Below are positions 12,849 through 24,069 of a stretch of 64,000 nt of DNA, piece by piece. The stretch spans positions 124,001-188,000 of the forward strand of contig NW_004457737.1 of the NCBI RefSeq assembly GCF_000203815.1. The letters run 5' to 3'. Below the pieces are notes generated by a model, which saw nothing but the letters and a program-made list of their open reading frames with translations, searched no databases and was not told where the DNA came from. The translations under genes and the position numbers were made by a program. The DNA comes from Cavenderia fasciculata (Eukaryota; Evosea; Eumycetozoa; Acytosteliales; Cavenderiaceae). The stretch's first letter is position 1, and every line of letters begins with the position of its first letter.

Positions 12849-13512
12849 GAATGAATGGATATTAAATTGATTATATTAAATTGATTATTAAGTTATTATT
12901 ATAATTATTGTCTATAAAATAAATAAATAAGAAAAGAAATAATAATATTAATAATAAATATGATTGGGTTTGGGGATGGTCACAGTAGTACTGTTGTGTT
13001 TTATTTGATTGTGATTGATTTATTTGGATGGTGTTTAAATTTTATATATAATGCATTAACCGCCACTTCAAACACCACCCAATGAAATTAATCAATCAGG
13101 TTGAAGACAACCAACCACACACCCCAATTTAATAAATGTGGTAACTGATCAATGATGGGGGTCTACAATACATCAAAATCATGTGATTGATAGGTTTTTA
13201 TAACACTTCACGCCACCAATGCATTGTTAATTAAGTTTTGTTTGTTTGTCTCTAAATTCCTACCCTATATGAGGTGGCTTATTTCGATTTAGATTCGAAA
13301 CCACCTCATCGATCACAAAACAATTTTTTTGCGATCGCCATCGAAAACACAAAACTAACTCTTTGCTCTTTGGGTTTCTCTCTCGTCGTCCTTCATCGTA
13401 AACCTCCTCACTACTCCTCATTCCTCATTGCGTAGTACGCTTGTACAACTGTATTTATATATTAGTAACAGATATAGATATCGATAGATAGATAGATAGA
13501 TAGATTACAAAA
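12849..13512. promoter_or_regulatory. Divergent intergenic region with a palindrome
   Basis: This 660-base gap separates the starts of the LIM gene (minus) and the VWA gene (plus), so it probably holds both promoters. At 13269-13309 there is an interrupted palindrome: ATGAGGTGG pairs with CCACCTCAT and TTTCGA with TCGAAA around a six-base centre. An octamer palindrome GCGATCGC lies near 13331. Both stand out against the AT-rich background. A short (GATA)n tract lies just before the VWA start codon. No open frame here looks coding. Confidence 0.5.
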
Positions 13513-13546
13513 ATGACACACAATCCTATGCCGTTGCCTCCTGGTC

Positions 13547-13645
<99 letters not shown>

Positions 13646-15570
13646 ATCAATACCCTCCTCAACAGCAACAAGGTGTTGTTCCTTCTCAACAACAATACTA
13701 TCAATATCCTCCTCAATATCCTCAACAACAGCAACAACCTGCTTCTGCTGCTGCTGGTTACCCCCCTCAATACCAACAACAACAATACTATGCTCCTCCA
13801 CAACAACAACAAGCCTATCCAACAGTTCAACCAATTTCACCACCACCAAGTCAACAATTACCACAAAGACCTCCACAATACCCTCAACAACAACAATACT
13901 ATGCTCCACCTCAATATCCTCAACAACAGCAACAACCTCCTGCTGGTGCCTATCCACCTCAATACCCTCAACAGCAACCAACTCAAAAGGTTGCTCCTCC
14001 ACAATACCCACAACAGCAACAACCACCTGCTGCTGCTTCTGCTGTCGGTGCATATCCACCTCAACAATACCCTCAACCACAACAACCACCTGCTGCTGCT
14101 GCAGGTGCATATCCACCTCAATACCCTCCAACTCAACAACAACAAGCCAAACCAGACAGACCCCCACAATATCCACAACAGCAACAATATTATGCTCCTC
14201 AACAATACCCTCCAACTCAACAACCACAAACCCAACAATACCCTCCTACTAACCAACAACCACAACAACAACAACAACCACCACAAGCCTATCCAACAGT
14301 TCAACCAGTTACTCCACCTCAATACCCACAACAACAACAACAACAACCTACTGCAGCTGGGGCATATCCACCTCAATACCCTCCAACTCAAAAACCAGCC
14401 CCAACTCAATACTCTCCACCTCCCCAACAACAACAACCAACTCCACAATATCCATATCAATATCCTCAACAACCACAACAACCACAACAACCACAAGCCT
14501 ATCCAACAGTACAACCAATTGCACCTCCACCATCGGTCAATCAACCTAGACCACCTCCATATCCACAACAAGGATCACAATATCCACAACAACAACCATA
14601 TCAATATCAACAACAAGAACCAACCCAACAACAACAACAACAAGCCTATCCAACAGTACAACCAATTGCACCTCCACCATCGACAACATTAAAATCACCT
14701 GTTTTCCCACCACAACAACCACAAATGCCACCACCTACTACTGTATCACAACCACCAACGACCAACCTATCTATATCAACTGAATTACCACCACCAGTTG
14801 ATTGGAAGACTACATTTGCAAGACAAGAAAGCTCCCCATCTATAGGAGCACTTAGTACAATGCATAGACAATCTGCCATGTTGGACAAACAAATGATTGA
14901 ACTTTCATTCAACGAACAACAGCAACAACCGGATGAAGACACCAAAGATGAAAAGATGTTAAATTTCTTTTCACATTTGAATGGATCAAAATTCAGCAAG
15001 AGAAACTATACCATCATTGTTGACAAGAGTGGTAGTATGGCAGGTTCCAATTGGAAGGATGTTCAAAAAGCACTTCAAGTCATCATTCCATACATCTGTG
15101 AAAAGATTGTTGACTTGACAGGTGTCTCTGTCTACTTTTTCTCATCTCCCACCAAAAAGGGACATTCATTCTATGAAGCTGTCAGAACGATTGAACAAAC
15201 CAATGAACTATTTACCACCGAGAAGCCATCTGGTACAACTGATTTGGCAGGTGTGCTAAAACAATGCTTCCATAGACACGTTGAAAAGAAATTACATCCA
15301 GAGTCTATACTCGTTGTGACCGATGGTATTCCAGACAGCAGAAACGACGTTAGATCTGAATTGATCAAAATGGCTAAACAAATGCAATCACCAACCGATT
15401 TGGATATTAGTATCGTTCAAGTAGGCGATGATATAAAAGCTGCCAAATTCCTCAAAGAAATTAAAACCTATCTTGAAGATACCGATCACTATTCAATGCT
15501 TGATACTCTATCACTACATGAAGTTCAAGGTTTGGCTCTTCATGAATTATTAATTAAATCAATTGAATAA
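13513..15570 (+). CDS. VWA-domain protein with Q/P-rich PPxY-array N-terminus
   Basis: Single-exon gene, 685 residues. The first ~430 residues are low complexity: about 33 Gln in a row, then irregular YPQ-type repeats with at least ten PPQY copies and one PPPY, and four copies of AYPTVQP followed by Pro-rich text. The last ~200 residues form a von Willebrand factor A domain. Its metal-ion-dependent adhesion site is intact: DKSGS (DxSxS), Thr in GTTDLAG, and Asp in VTDGIPDS. The domain is predicted to bind a protein ligand with Mg2+; there is no signal peptide, so it is probably cytosolic. The N-terminus resembles the YPPQ-type tails of dictyostelid annexin VII in composition. Antisense open frames over the repeat are reading-frame shadows. 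Confidence 0.88.
13549..13643. repeat. (CAA)n coding repeat, poly-Gln
   Basis: Uninterrupted CAA triplets near the start of the VWA gene, giving about 33 Gln. Likely to vary in length between strains. Confidence 0.97.
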
Positions 15571-15742
15571 AATTAAAAATAAAGACGGAAATGTTAAATT
15601 AAATTAACCATACAAACAAGATAGTTTAGATAAGAATAGACTTATTGATCTTTGATGCCATTATAATTATAATCTAAATCTATTTATTTTTAAAATTTTA
15701 TATTTATACCTCTCAAACTAATTATATGTATTTACAAAGTAT

Positions 15743-16184
15743 CTATATAGTTATTACATTCATCAAAAACTCTATTGATGATGTATCGTTTTGAAGCAGT
15801 TGTTGTTGGTGTTTTCTTATCATGACCAATTGTAAATTTAAAGGAAATTTGTGACTTTGTGATTGTTGTACAGATTCCAATGTCATCTCTGGCAAGTATA
15901 ATTTACCAGAACAAATAAATTTAAGATTGGAATGACTCAAATCATCATTTTGATCAAATAACTCTATAAAAAATAAAGATAAATAAAAAAGAAAGATAAA
16001 TTAATCAATAGTAATTGCTGTGAATTAATTATTTTAGGTATAATCTTCATCTATATGTACCTTTTGGTTTAGATAGTATTAAATGGTTGATTACATGACT
16101 AAGAGTATTGGTTCCATCAAAAGACAATAATAATTGTTTGGTTGATGATACTATAATCCTAATAGTTATTTTATTATCGTTCAT
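15743..16184 (-). CDS. Truncated tandem copy of ubiquitin-like protein
   Basis: Predicted 114-residue protein from exons 16184-16061 and 15963-15743. It is the N-terminal part of the neighbouring gene at 16592-17874: both begin MNDNKITIRII and share LTLESVQQSQS-type text (LYLPEMTLESVQQSQ) with few changes, and the intron lies at the same position and phase. The copy stops soon after the ubiquitin-like region with a short unrelated tail ending MNVITI. Splice sites and frame are intact, so it may still be expressed as a small ubiquitin-like protein, but it may equally be a decaying duplicate. Upstream sequence is also partly shared (see the intergenic entry). Confidence 0.65.
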
Positions 16185-16591
16185 TAAATAGAATAGAATA
16201 GATTCTAGAATATATATGGTTTGTTGGTCAGAATTATATTAATTTATGACATTTATCTCTTTCTTTCTCTGCTGTTGATAAAACACGATATTGACAATAG
16301 CCACCATCAATAATTATTTCATTCTCCTCACTCCCCCCCCAAATACCATCCATACCTATCACACACACACACTGGGCGAACTGATTGACTGACTGATTGT
16401 ATAAATAGAGTTTTTTTGTCTTCTCACTTTTTACTATTTCTCTCTCTCTCCAGGATAGTGAGTACAAGATATAATATCTGTCATATGATCTCATCTAATT
16501 CGAAAGTCTTTATTATTAATTCCTCCAATAGTGATTATGCAGGGATGGTCAATCCTTGATTGCCTTATAAAAACAACCAACAAGATTAGTT
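16185..16591. other. Intergenic region sharing sequence with 17.9-18.1 kb
   Basis: Upstream of the truncated ubiquitin-like copy. It retains weak similarity to the region upstream of the full-length gene: both contain TTATCTCT, a CACTGG...TGACTGA block, AATTCGAAA and TTAATTCCTCCAA, in that order. This shows the duplication included the promoter. Short open frames here look non-coding. Confidence 0.5.
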
Positions 16592-17240
16592 TTATTGATT
16601 TGATAATCCAACAGTCGAATTATTCCTTGATCCCATTGTAAATTGATTTGGTGGATTTAAATGATTTAAATATAAATAAAGTAATAATTCTATTTGTTGA
16701 CATGTTAAATTACCTCCAATATCTGAATTACTATTATTACTTGTACCGCTACTACTATTATTATTATTATTACTATAATTTTCATGAGATAATAAAGATT
16801 CAATTGGTTGTTGATTATTTATACCTTTAACCATTCTATAAAGTTGATTAAATTTAAATTCATCAAATATAGGTGATAGATGACTTGTGTTCAAATTTAC
16901 ATATTGTTTGGTTAATTCTTTTACTCTTTTTTAAAAAAATAAAAGAATGATTAAATTACATTAATTATTTTTGATTATCAAAAATATAAAAGCATCAAAT
17001 GCTAGATGATAACATACTCTTGATAACTACCATGAGGACATTCTATATCTTGAGCATCACAAGTAAATAAATAAAAAACGATTCTAAATTGAATTAAATC
17101 TACCCTTTGTTCCAAGTTGCTAGAATCCATTCCAAATTGATCTGATAATATTTTACTAAATCTTTGAATTGGAAATCTTTCATCACTTCCAACTCCACCA
17201 ACATTATCATTGGAGTTTTCAAAAGAAGAAGAAGAAGAAA

Positions 17241-17276
<36 letters not shown>

Positions 17277-17874
17277 GATCTACTCCACCCCGTCTTTGTA
17301 ACATAAATCTCCAAAAAGAATGTAAAAATCTTGATAGGAAATTTAAAGAGACTGTATAATTTGTATCTTGTTTTGATTGAAATATTGTGTTTATATGTCT
17401 TGCTTCATCTTGGTCATAGATACAACCATGAAAATGATTTAATTCCTCTATAGATAATTCATCAACAAGAGTATCTATTGACGTATCGGTTTGAGCTCTT
17501 TGTTGTTGTTGTTGTTGTGGTTGTCGCCTAGTCAACACCAATTGTAAATTTAAAGGTAATTTGTTACTTTGTGATTGTTGTACAGATTCCAATGTCATCT
17601 CTGGTAAATACAATTTACCAGAATAAATAAATTCAAGATTGGAATGATTCAAATCTTCATTTTGATCAAATAACTCTAATAATAAAAGATACATAGATTA
17701 ATATTAATTGAAACAATTTCTCTTTATTCTTATTGTTGAAAATACTATACCTTTTGGTTTAGATTCTATTAAATGGTTGATTACATGACTAAGAGTATTT
17801 GATTTATCAAATGATAATAATAATTGTTTGGTTGATGATAGTATAATCCTAATTGTTATTTTATTATCATTCAT
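16592..17874 (-). CDS. Ubiquitin-like-domain protein (full-length copy)
   Basis: Predicted 371-residue protein from exons 17874-17751, 17675-17018 and 16925-16592; phases agree. The first ~80 residues have the pattern of a ubiquitin-like fold: ITIRIILSSTKQLLLSF, a helix with LSHVINHLIESKP, then LEFIYSGKLYLPEMTLES, which resembles the FxGKxLxDxxTL turn of ubiquitin. I do not recognise the rest. It contains two poly-Gln tracts, a Ser-rich stretch, a hydrophobic helical region (YTVSLNFLSRFLHSFWRFML) and an Asn/Ser-rich segment near the C-terminus. No membrane helix or RING is obvious. A relation to DUF2407/Dsc3-type ubiquitin-like proteins is possible but unproven. The truncated tandem copy lies immediately downstream. 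Confidence 0.7.
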
Positions 17875-17884
17875 TATAAATAGG

Positions 17885-17915
<31 letters not shown>

Positions 17916-18495
17916 TTAGGTCAGAATTATATTACATTCTTTTATCTCTCCTCATACACCAATAATTATTATTATTCACCCAAACCACCCACCACACCCA
18001 TCCACACTGGTTGACTGAAAGTAGAGTACTTAATGATGATCACTCCCTCAATTCGAAATTCATTTTAATTCCTCCAAAAGCGATCATGGCATTGATCGAG
18101 TTGGGTAATTCTATAAGTGAATTCTTTGATCAAAAAAACCCTAAATAATAATAATATTGTATTTTAATATTATTAAAGTGGTATGTATCATTGTGGGTTG
18201 ATCCTCCCTCCTTGTGGGTGCAACCTTTTTTGATGTGGGCAGGCGAGATTGAAATTTTGAACCAACGGTTTTAGCTATTTTAGGGAAACACATTTTATCC
18301 CAAATAACTGTGAAATGAGATGACATTGAGGATGTTGTTGGCTTTGAACATCACAATATAAAACAGTATTTGACCATCAACATTTTTATTTCATCACTTG
18401 TTAAATATTTGTTTTATTTAATAATTATAAATATAAATATATAAATATATAAATAGCTTTGCTGTATCATCAATAATATTATTTTTATTAAAAAG
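17875..18495. other. Divergent intergenic region
   Basis: Lies between the ubiquitin-like gene (minus) and the first tetraspan gene (plus). It holds a (GATA)n tract near 17885-17915. The part from about 18245 to 18380 shares short ordered blocks with the upstream region of the second tetraspan gene (ACCAAC, TTTTAGCT, TTAGG, AATGAG, GAGGATGTTG, TTTTCATCACT). The duplicated unit therefore included promoter DNA. No supported coding region. Confidence 0.5.
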
Positions 18496-19274
18496 ATGGG
18501 TTCCAAAATATTAACATTTTCTTCGATTGCCTTGTTTGTCATTTCACTTGTTTTGTTGACCGTTGGTTTTTCATGTATGATCATACCATCGATCATCGTT
18601 GTGATGAGTAATTTAGTAATATTGACCAACTACTAATCAATTCTAATTTCAATTTTAAATAGCCTATTGGTACAAGACCACATCATTTCAGAATAGTGAC
18701 ATCCAATTTTATATCAAATACAACAAGGAAAAAGTGGTAAATAATGAAGAAGACTATAGCTCCACTCAAGATTGGTACGACCAAGACAACAGAAAGAATG
18801 AAAAGAAAACCTACAATATTGCCCTCGCCTTTGATGTCTTGGCTTGGATCGTTACCATTCTAGTGATTGGTCTTTTACTCGTGTCACTCAAAGTTTCCAA
18901 CAAATTGGTCAAATTCCTTACTATTGGTCTCAGTATCCTCTCTTTGATTTTCATCATCATCTCGTTTGGTTCTTTTACCCGATTACCAAATGCTCTCCTC
19001 CAAGATGTCAAGGACCAAGGTTTTTCTGGTTGCGCCGATAAAGATTATTGTTCAAAATTCCTTAATGGAAAACACAATGGGTATGTACATCCTAAACAAA
19101 AACTTTTTAATTTAATACCAACTTTTTTAATTTAATTCTTTTTTTTTTCTTTTTCTTTTTCATTATCTTTTTCTCTTTTGTAGCCCATCAGTTGGATGGA
19201 GTGTAGTTGTTGCATCTATGCTTTTTACCTTTGGAGGTATCATTTTATCAACTTTTACTCTACTCAAATATTAA
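18496..19274 (+). CDS. Four-TM membrane protein, tandem paralogue 1
   Basis: Predicted 195-residue protein of a small dictyostelid-type tetraspan family. Exons are 18496-18574, 18663-19080 and 19184-19274. TM1 is ILTFSSIALFVISLVLLTVG; an extracellular-type loop of ~60 residues begins FSSYWYK, recalling the PMP22/claudin pattern of W-x-Y after TM1. TM2 (DVLAWIVTILVIGLLLVSL) and TM3 (FLTIGLSILSLIFIIISFGS) follow, then a second loop with two Cys (GCADKDYC), and TM4 (WSVVVASMLFTFGGIILSTF). No known function can be assigned. Two paralogues follow on the same strand. Exon 1, the start of intron 1, the TM2-TM3 region and most of exon 3 are virtually identical to paralogue 2. Confidence 0.8.
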
Positions 19275-19539
19275 TATTAAATCATAATAATCATTTTAAA
19301 TCAATCAACCAAATTTATTTTTTGATCGGATTGAAAAAACCAACAGTCGCAATTTTAGCTTTATTAGGAAAAAAAAACTTAATTCCAAAAAATCGAATGA
19401 GCTGACGTCGCCGAGGATGTTGAGTTTTCCCTTGTACAAAATTGGTGAGGGCCCTCATTCATCACATTGTTTATTTTTCATCACTGTTATTTTTATATAT
19501 AGTTTTTATAAATATAGATTAGCTTAGCTGTATTACAAG
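19275..19539. other. Promoter region of tetraspan paralogue 2
   Basis: 265 bases with ordered blocks shared with the region upstream of paralogue 1, plus a GACGTCGC segment near 19406. No coding evidence. Confidence 0.45.
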
Positions 19540-20345
19540 ATGGGTTCCAAAATATTAACATTTTCTTCGATTGCCTTGTTTGTCATTTCACTTGTTTTGT
19601 TGACCGTTGGTTTTTCATGTATGATCATACCATCGATCATCGTTTCAGTACAACTAACTAATCAATTTATTGATCAACTACTAACTTTCATCAATCTATT
19701 TTCCCTCCTCTTGACTTTTCATCTATTTATTTTATATATATAGCCTATTGGTACGTCTACGAATCAAGAATAGACAGTGACACCAAAATTTATATCAAAT
19801 ACAACAAGGAAAAGATTGTAGATGAAGATAGAGAGACTAGCTACACTCAAGACTGGAGCGACCAAGACGACAGAAAGAATGAAAAGAAAACCTACAATAT
19901 TGCCCTCGCCTTTGATGTCTTGGCTTGGATCGTTACCATTCTAGTGATTGGTCTTTTACTCGTGTCACTCAAAGTTTCCAACAAATTGGTCAAATTCCTC
20001 ACTATTGGTCTCAGTATCCTCTCTTTGATTTTCATCATCATCTCGTTTGGTTCTTTTACCAAATTACCAGATGCTATCGACCAAGATATCAAGGACAGAA
20101 ACTTAATTTGTAATGATGATATATGTGAAAAATTCCTCAATGGAAGTTCTAATGGGTATGTACATAAATAATAATAATAATCCAACAATGCATCTCACAA
20201 AAAGCTCTGACCTATTTAATTCTTTTTTTTCTTTTTCTCTTCTTCTTTTTTTAGCCCATCAGTTGGATGGAGTGTAGTTGTTGCATCTATGCTTTTTACC
20301 TTTGGAGGTATCCTTATTTCAGCTTTTACTCTCCTCAAACACTAA
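19540..20345 (+). CDS. Four-TM membrane protein, tandem paralogue 2
   Basis: Predicted 193 residues from exons 19540-19618, 19744-20155 and 20255-20345; intron positions and phases equal those of paralogue 1. The first 105 bases or so, including ~26 bases of intron 1, match paralogue 1 exactly. So do 188 of 189 bases over TM2-TM3 (19872-20060 against 18791-18979) and the first ~59 bases of exon 3. The two extracellular-type loops differ: loop 1 reads YWYVYESRIDSDTK here, and loop 2 reads LICNDDICEKF in place of GCADKDYCSKF. The two-Cys spacing in loop 2 is kept, so a disulphide is likely. Function unknown. Confidence 0.8.
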
Positions 20346-20570
20346 ATCAACATATAAATAAAACAACAATCAATAAACATAAACGAAATGATCTACCTAT
20401 CTATTTATCATCATGTGACCCTTTTTTGTTTACTACTTTTCTAGTGATGCCCTCATCCCGCATTTTTTTTCTTCAAAAAAAAAAAAATCTTCGAAAAAAA
20501 AACTATATGTTTGTTTCGATATACAATGTGATCATCGTTTTTTTTTTTGTTTTTATTCCAGCCATCAAAT

Positions 20571-21274
20571 ATGTCAACCAAATTTAAAGCTATCTCTGTT
20601 GTTCTCTTTTCAGTTAGTTTTGTACTTTTAATTGTTGCCTTTTCACAATATTGGTATAGAACATCGTATGAGATCGATGGAACCAAAACGATCATCTACA
20701 CAAAGTACAACAAAGAAAATGTGCACGTAGAGACTGGATCTTCAACTTCGACGCGCGCCAGAGATTGGAACAACCAGAAATATAGAACAAACGAAAAGAA
20801 GGCATACAATATTGCGTTGGCATTGGATGTACTAGCCTTTGTATTCATTACCTTTACTATGGGTCTTTTACTTTTCTCGTTTAGAGTTGCTGCCACCAAA
20901 CTCATCAAAGTGATGACTATTATCCTCGCATTCGTCTCGCTAGCATTTACAATCATTGGCTTATCTGTCTTTGCACAGTTGCCAAGTTATATCAAACAAG
21001 ATCGCGAAGACAACCGTTCTCTATGTGACGAGCAATGTGATGATTTCATTGGTAGTATGGATGCCAACGACACCCATTTTGCGTAAGAAAGAGGATAGAA
21101 AAAAAAAAGAAAAAGAAAAAGGTGATAAAACTTAAACTAACATTATTCTCTTCACTCTCTCTCTCTCTCTCTCTCCCTTTCTCTAGTCCATATGTAAGTT
21201 GGGCAATGATGGTAGTATCAATGTTGTTCACTGCTGGTGGTATAGTTGTTTCTATCATTGGTTATAACAAATAA
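20571..21274 (+). CDS. Four-TM membrane protein, tandem paralogue 3 (divergent)
   Basis: Predicted 199 residues from two exons, 20571-21082 and 21187-21274. It lacks the first intron of paralogues 1 and 2: the sequence that follows TM1, FSQYWYRTSYE, is continuous in the genome. The last intron is at the same position and phase. Topology is the same (TM1 near residues 5-25, TM2 LDVLAFVFITFTMGLLLFSF, TM3 VMTIILAFVSLAFTIIGLSV, TM4 SWAMMVVSMLFTAGGIVVSI), with Cys residues in loop 2 (LCDEQC). An in-frame stretch upstream of the ATG starts only with TTG, so the ATG at 20571 is preferred. It is the oldest branch of the three. Confidence 0.82.
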
Positions 21275-22376
21275 ATAAATAAATAAATAAATAATAATCA
21301 CATGATACTAATACAACTATTAATAGTTTTAAAAAAATATATTGATCTTCAGATTCGGATTAATATCCTCTTCTTTTTCAAATTTAGGGGGGCATAACGG
21401 TCAAAAAAAAAAAATAATGAAATTTAAAAAAAAAAGGCGCCTGTTGCTACCCCCCCCATTTTGGTGAGGACGGTTAAATTTTTTTGTGGTGTTGGTTGTG
21501 CTGCTTGTTTTTTGCTCGCTCAAACTTTCTCTCACTCATAAAAAGTGCTGCTCATTAATTTTTTCCTCATTATTTTTACTAGCTATAACTCTCTCTCTCT
21601 AGTTTCTATGTATGTACTTACAGACTGTGTCTCTCATCAATACAATGCCTCTCAGTATTGTTGTTGAGAGGAAAAATTTAAAAATCCATGTTTTTCCAAT
21701 TGTCTCTATTCTACTCTTGCTCTTGGCTTGTCTGATATGTCATCATCAACAAGTACAACCAAAAATATACAAACCTATACCTATAATTCTAAAAGCAATA
21801 GTTTTATTTGTTTATGTTATTATTAATATCACAAAAAAAAAAATCAACTAATTGTTAGAGCATTGGTTTGTTCTCCAACTTGTGACATTGTATCTCTAAT
21901 TAATAGTTACAACTATCAATCATTTAATCACAATACATTTCTATATTTTCTACTACGACAAACAACAAATAACAACTTTTTACAACTATAGAGATTTGTT
22001 GTTGTGTTTGTAAAAAAAAAAAAAAAAAATAAGAAAATTTCACAAAACCAACTTTTACTTTTTTTTGATTGTTTAAAACTAAAAGGTATAACTATATCTT
22101 ATCAAATGTGATTCCAAAAAGAAGTATATTTGTACTATCTATCCTTCTCTCTCTCTCTCTCTCTCTCTCAACGTGCTTTTATTTTTCTCATATCAACGAG
22201 CAGAGAGGAAAAAAAAAAAAAGTACGTCTCTTTAAATTTTTTTATTATTGTGACGTTTTGAAATTTTTTTGCTGCTGAACTTGTCTCTAACGAAAACTGT
22301 CTCCCCTCTTTTTTTTTTTCCTCCTCTCTCTACGTATAAATTTATATATATAATATTTATTTAGATATTTCAAGTA
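21275..22376. other. Intergenic region upstream of the HMG-box gene
   Basis: 1.1 kb with A and T homopolymers, (CT)n tracts near 21155-21180, 21590 and 22146-22169, and a C7 run near 21450. The CT-rich strand just before the HMG-box gene may be part of its 5' leader. Short open frames look like noise. No RNA gene recognised. Confidence 0.5.
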
Positions 22377-22799
22377 ATGAGCTCAAGTGACGAATCATCA
22401 TCGTCCTCGGAAGAGGAAAAGAAGGTCGTACCAAAGAAGGAGACCAAGGTAAAGAAGACCAAAAAGGACACCAAGACCAAGGCCAAGAAGGAAAGCAAGG
22501 ACAAGAAGAAGAAGAAGAAGAAAGACCCAAATGCCCCACGTCGTTATCTCTCTCCATTCATTTTCTTCTCCAAGGAACACCGTCCAACCATCAAGATTGA
22601 AAATCCAACTGCCAATTTTGGTGAAATTGGTGCCCTCCTCGGCAAGAAGTGGGAAACCGTCACCCCAGAAGACAAGAAGAGATACGAAAAGTTGGCTGCT
22701 GAAGACAAGAAGCGTTGGGAAATGGAAAAGAAGCTCTATGATGAAACCAAAAAGGCCGTCGTCGAATCTGAATCTAGCTCAGACTCTGAATCTGATTAG
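22377..22799 (+). CDS. Single HMG-box chromatin protein
   Basis: DNA-bending chromatin protein, 140 residues, no intron. Residues 1-15 are a Ser/Glu acidic tail ([13 protein letters not shown]). Residues 16-48 are Lys-rich. The HMG box runs from about 49 to 121: [20 protein letters not shown], then [13 protein letters not shown], and a Lys-rich third helix with [16 protein letters not shown]. It ends in a second acidic Ser-rich tail, [10 protein letters not shown]. Both tails are typical casein kinase 2 targets. The order (basic region, then one box) resembles Nhp6/HMGB-like proteins of lower eukaryotes. Codon use is more GC-rich than its neighbours, which suggests high expression. The ATG lies 25-45 bases after a TATAAA-like stretch. 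Confidence 0.95.
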   Translation: MSSSDESSSSSEEEKKVVPKKETKVKKTKKDTKTKAKKESKDKKKKKKKDPNAPRRYLSPFIFFSKEHRPTIKIENPTANFGEIGALLGKKWETVTPEDKKRYEKLAAEDKKRWEMEKKLYDETKKAVVESESSSDSESD

Positions 22800-23336
22800 A
22801 CAATTCAGTCCATCCGCCCGCCAAACTCAATTCCATCCGTCCATTTGCTTTGATAGGTAAATCCCTTTTTTTTTCTTTTTGCCAAATTAAAAAATTCACA
22901 AACAATCTATTTTTTAATACAACATACAACAACAACAAACAAAACAACATATAATATTTCCAAAGAAAGAAATAATGTATATTTCCAACAATCCCCCTTT
23001 TAACAATAAATAAAATCAATAAATTAAAAACTTTTTTTTAAAACCAATCATTTTGTTTAAACATTCCTTGCTATAACTCTTCAATCCTTCATTGTTTTTC
23101 ACGACTCTCTTACGTTTGTAAAATAGATTGCTTGATTGTTTGAGAAATGACCAGGTCAACAGATCTTTATTTAATCTTTAAATAGATTTTTTTTAAATTT
23201 TAGATTATTTTGAGTATGGAAATTTCACAATCCCGATGGTCCCCTAGTTACGATATGGATTTAAGGCATTGCATCAACGCCAATTTAATCATTCACACTT
23301 TTATCATTTATATTTATTTCTTTAAAAAAAAAAAAA
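22800..23336. other. Intergenic region
   Basis: 3' region of the HMG-box gene followed by the promoter of the first lysozyme-like gene. AT-rich with A and T runs. A GTAAAT site at 22858 could start an intron in the 3' untranslated region, but I cannot show this. No gene seen. Confidence 0.4.
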
Positions 23337-24069
23337 ATGTACAAACAAATCATATTATTTGTTGTTTTAGTATCAGCCATCTTTGGCCTTTCAAAAGCCA
23401 CTTTGGCTGTTGATATCTCAAGTCAAACTAATACCTCTTCATTTGATTGTCTAAAGTCAAACGGTTATTCTTATGTAATCATTCGTGGTTTAGAAACTGG
23501 TCAACCAGATCCAAATGGCCCTGAATCCATTGAAAATGCTGTAAGTAAATAAATATAAATATAAATGTATTGTTTTTATACTCTTATATTAATATTTGTG
23601 TATACTTGATTTTTAATAATAATAGTGGGATGGTGGTATGACAAAGGTAGATGTTTATGCAGTTCCATGTCCTTTATGTGTAAGTAGTAGTGGTTATGGT
23701 CAGATATTAAGAATGATACAGTCGATCAAGGCTTACAATGTCAAGTTTGGCACTATCTGGCTCGTTGTCCAAGGTGCAGGCTACTGGTCAACCTACCGAG
23801 ATGAAAACCAAGCATTCTTTAAAGATATGATTAACGGTGCCAATACTGATGATTACTCTGTCGGTGTCTACACCTCTGCCTCCCAATGGCAACAAATTAT
23901 GGGTAGTTGGAATGGTGCTGCTTCATACCCACTATGGTATTCAAACTATGATAGCAATCCTTCATTCTCTGACTTTAAACCATTCGGTGGATGGACTAGT
24001 CCAACCATCAAACAATACAACAGTGATCAAATGGTTTGTGAATTGGCTGTTAATCAAAACTACTATTAA
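23337..24069 (+). CDS. GH25 lysozyme-like secreted protein, copy 1
   Basis: Predicted 215-residue secreted protein of glycoside hydrolase family 25 (protist/nematode type). Exons are 23337-23540 and 23626-24069. Residues 1-22 are a signal peptide (ILFVVLVSAIFGLSKA). The family start AVDISSQ carries the first catalytic-type Asp. Later landmarks are YVIIRG, DVYAVPCPLC, NQAFFKDM, VGVYTS, PLWYSNYD and IKQY. The strand that normally reads WLDIEG, with catalytic Asp and Glu, reads WLVVQG. The C-terminal DxNWY-type motif reads NQNYY. The fold is probably kept while hydrolysis of peptidoglycan is doubtful. A paralogue follows 200 bases downstream with the same intron. Confidence 0.85.

Noticed and set aside
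13462-14734. Long antisense open frames over the VWA gene
   Set aside because: They are poly-Leu or poly-Val translations of the CAA-rich repeat on the opposite strand and lack protein-like composition.
16234-16494. Minus-strand open frame of 86 codons upstream of the truncated ubiquitin-like copy
   Set aside because: It overlaps the duplicated promoter region and has the composition of spacer DNA.
21612-21851. Open frame of 79 codons between the tetraspan and HMG-box genes
   Set aside because: The AT-driven composition, lack of any domain and position among CT and A runs suggest noise.
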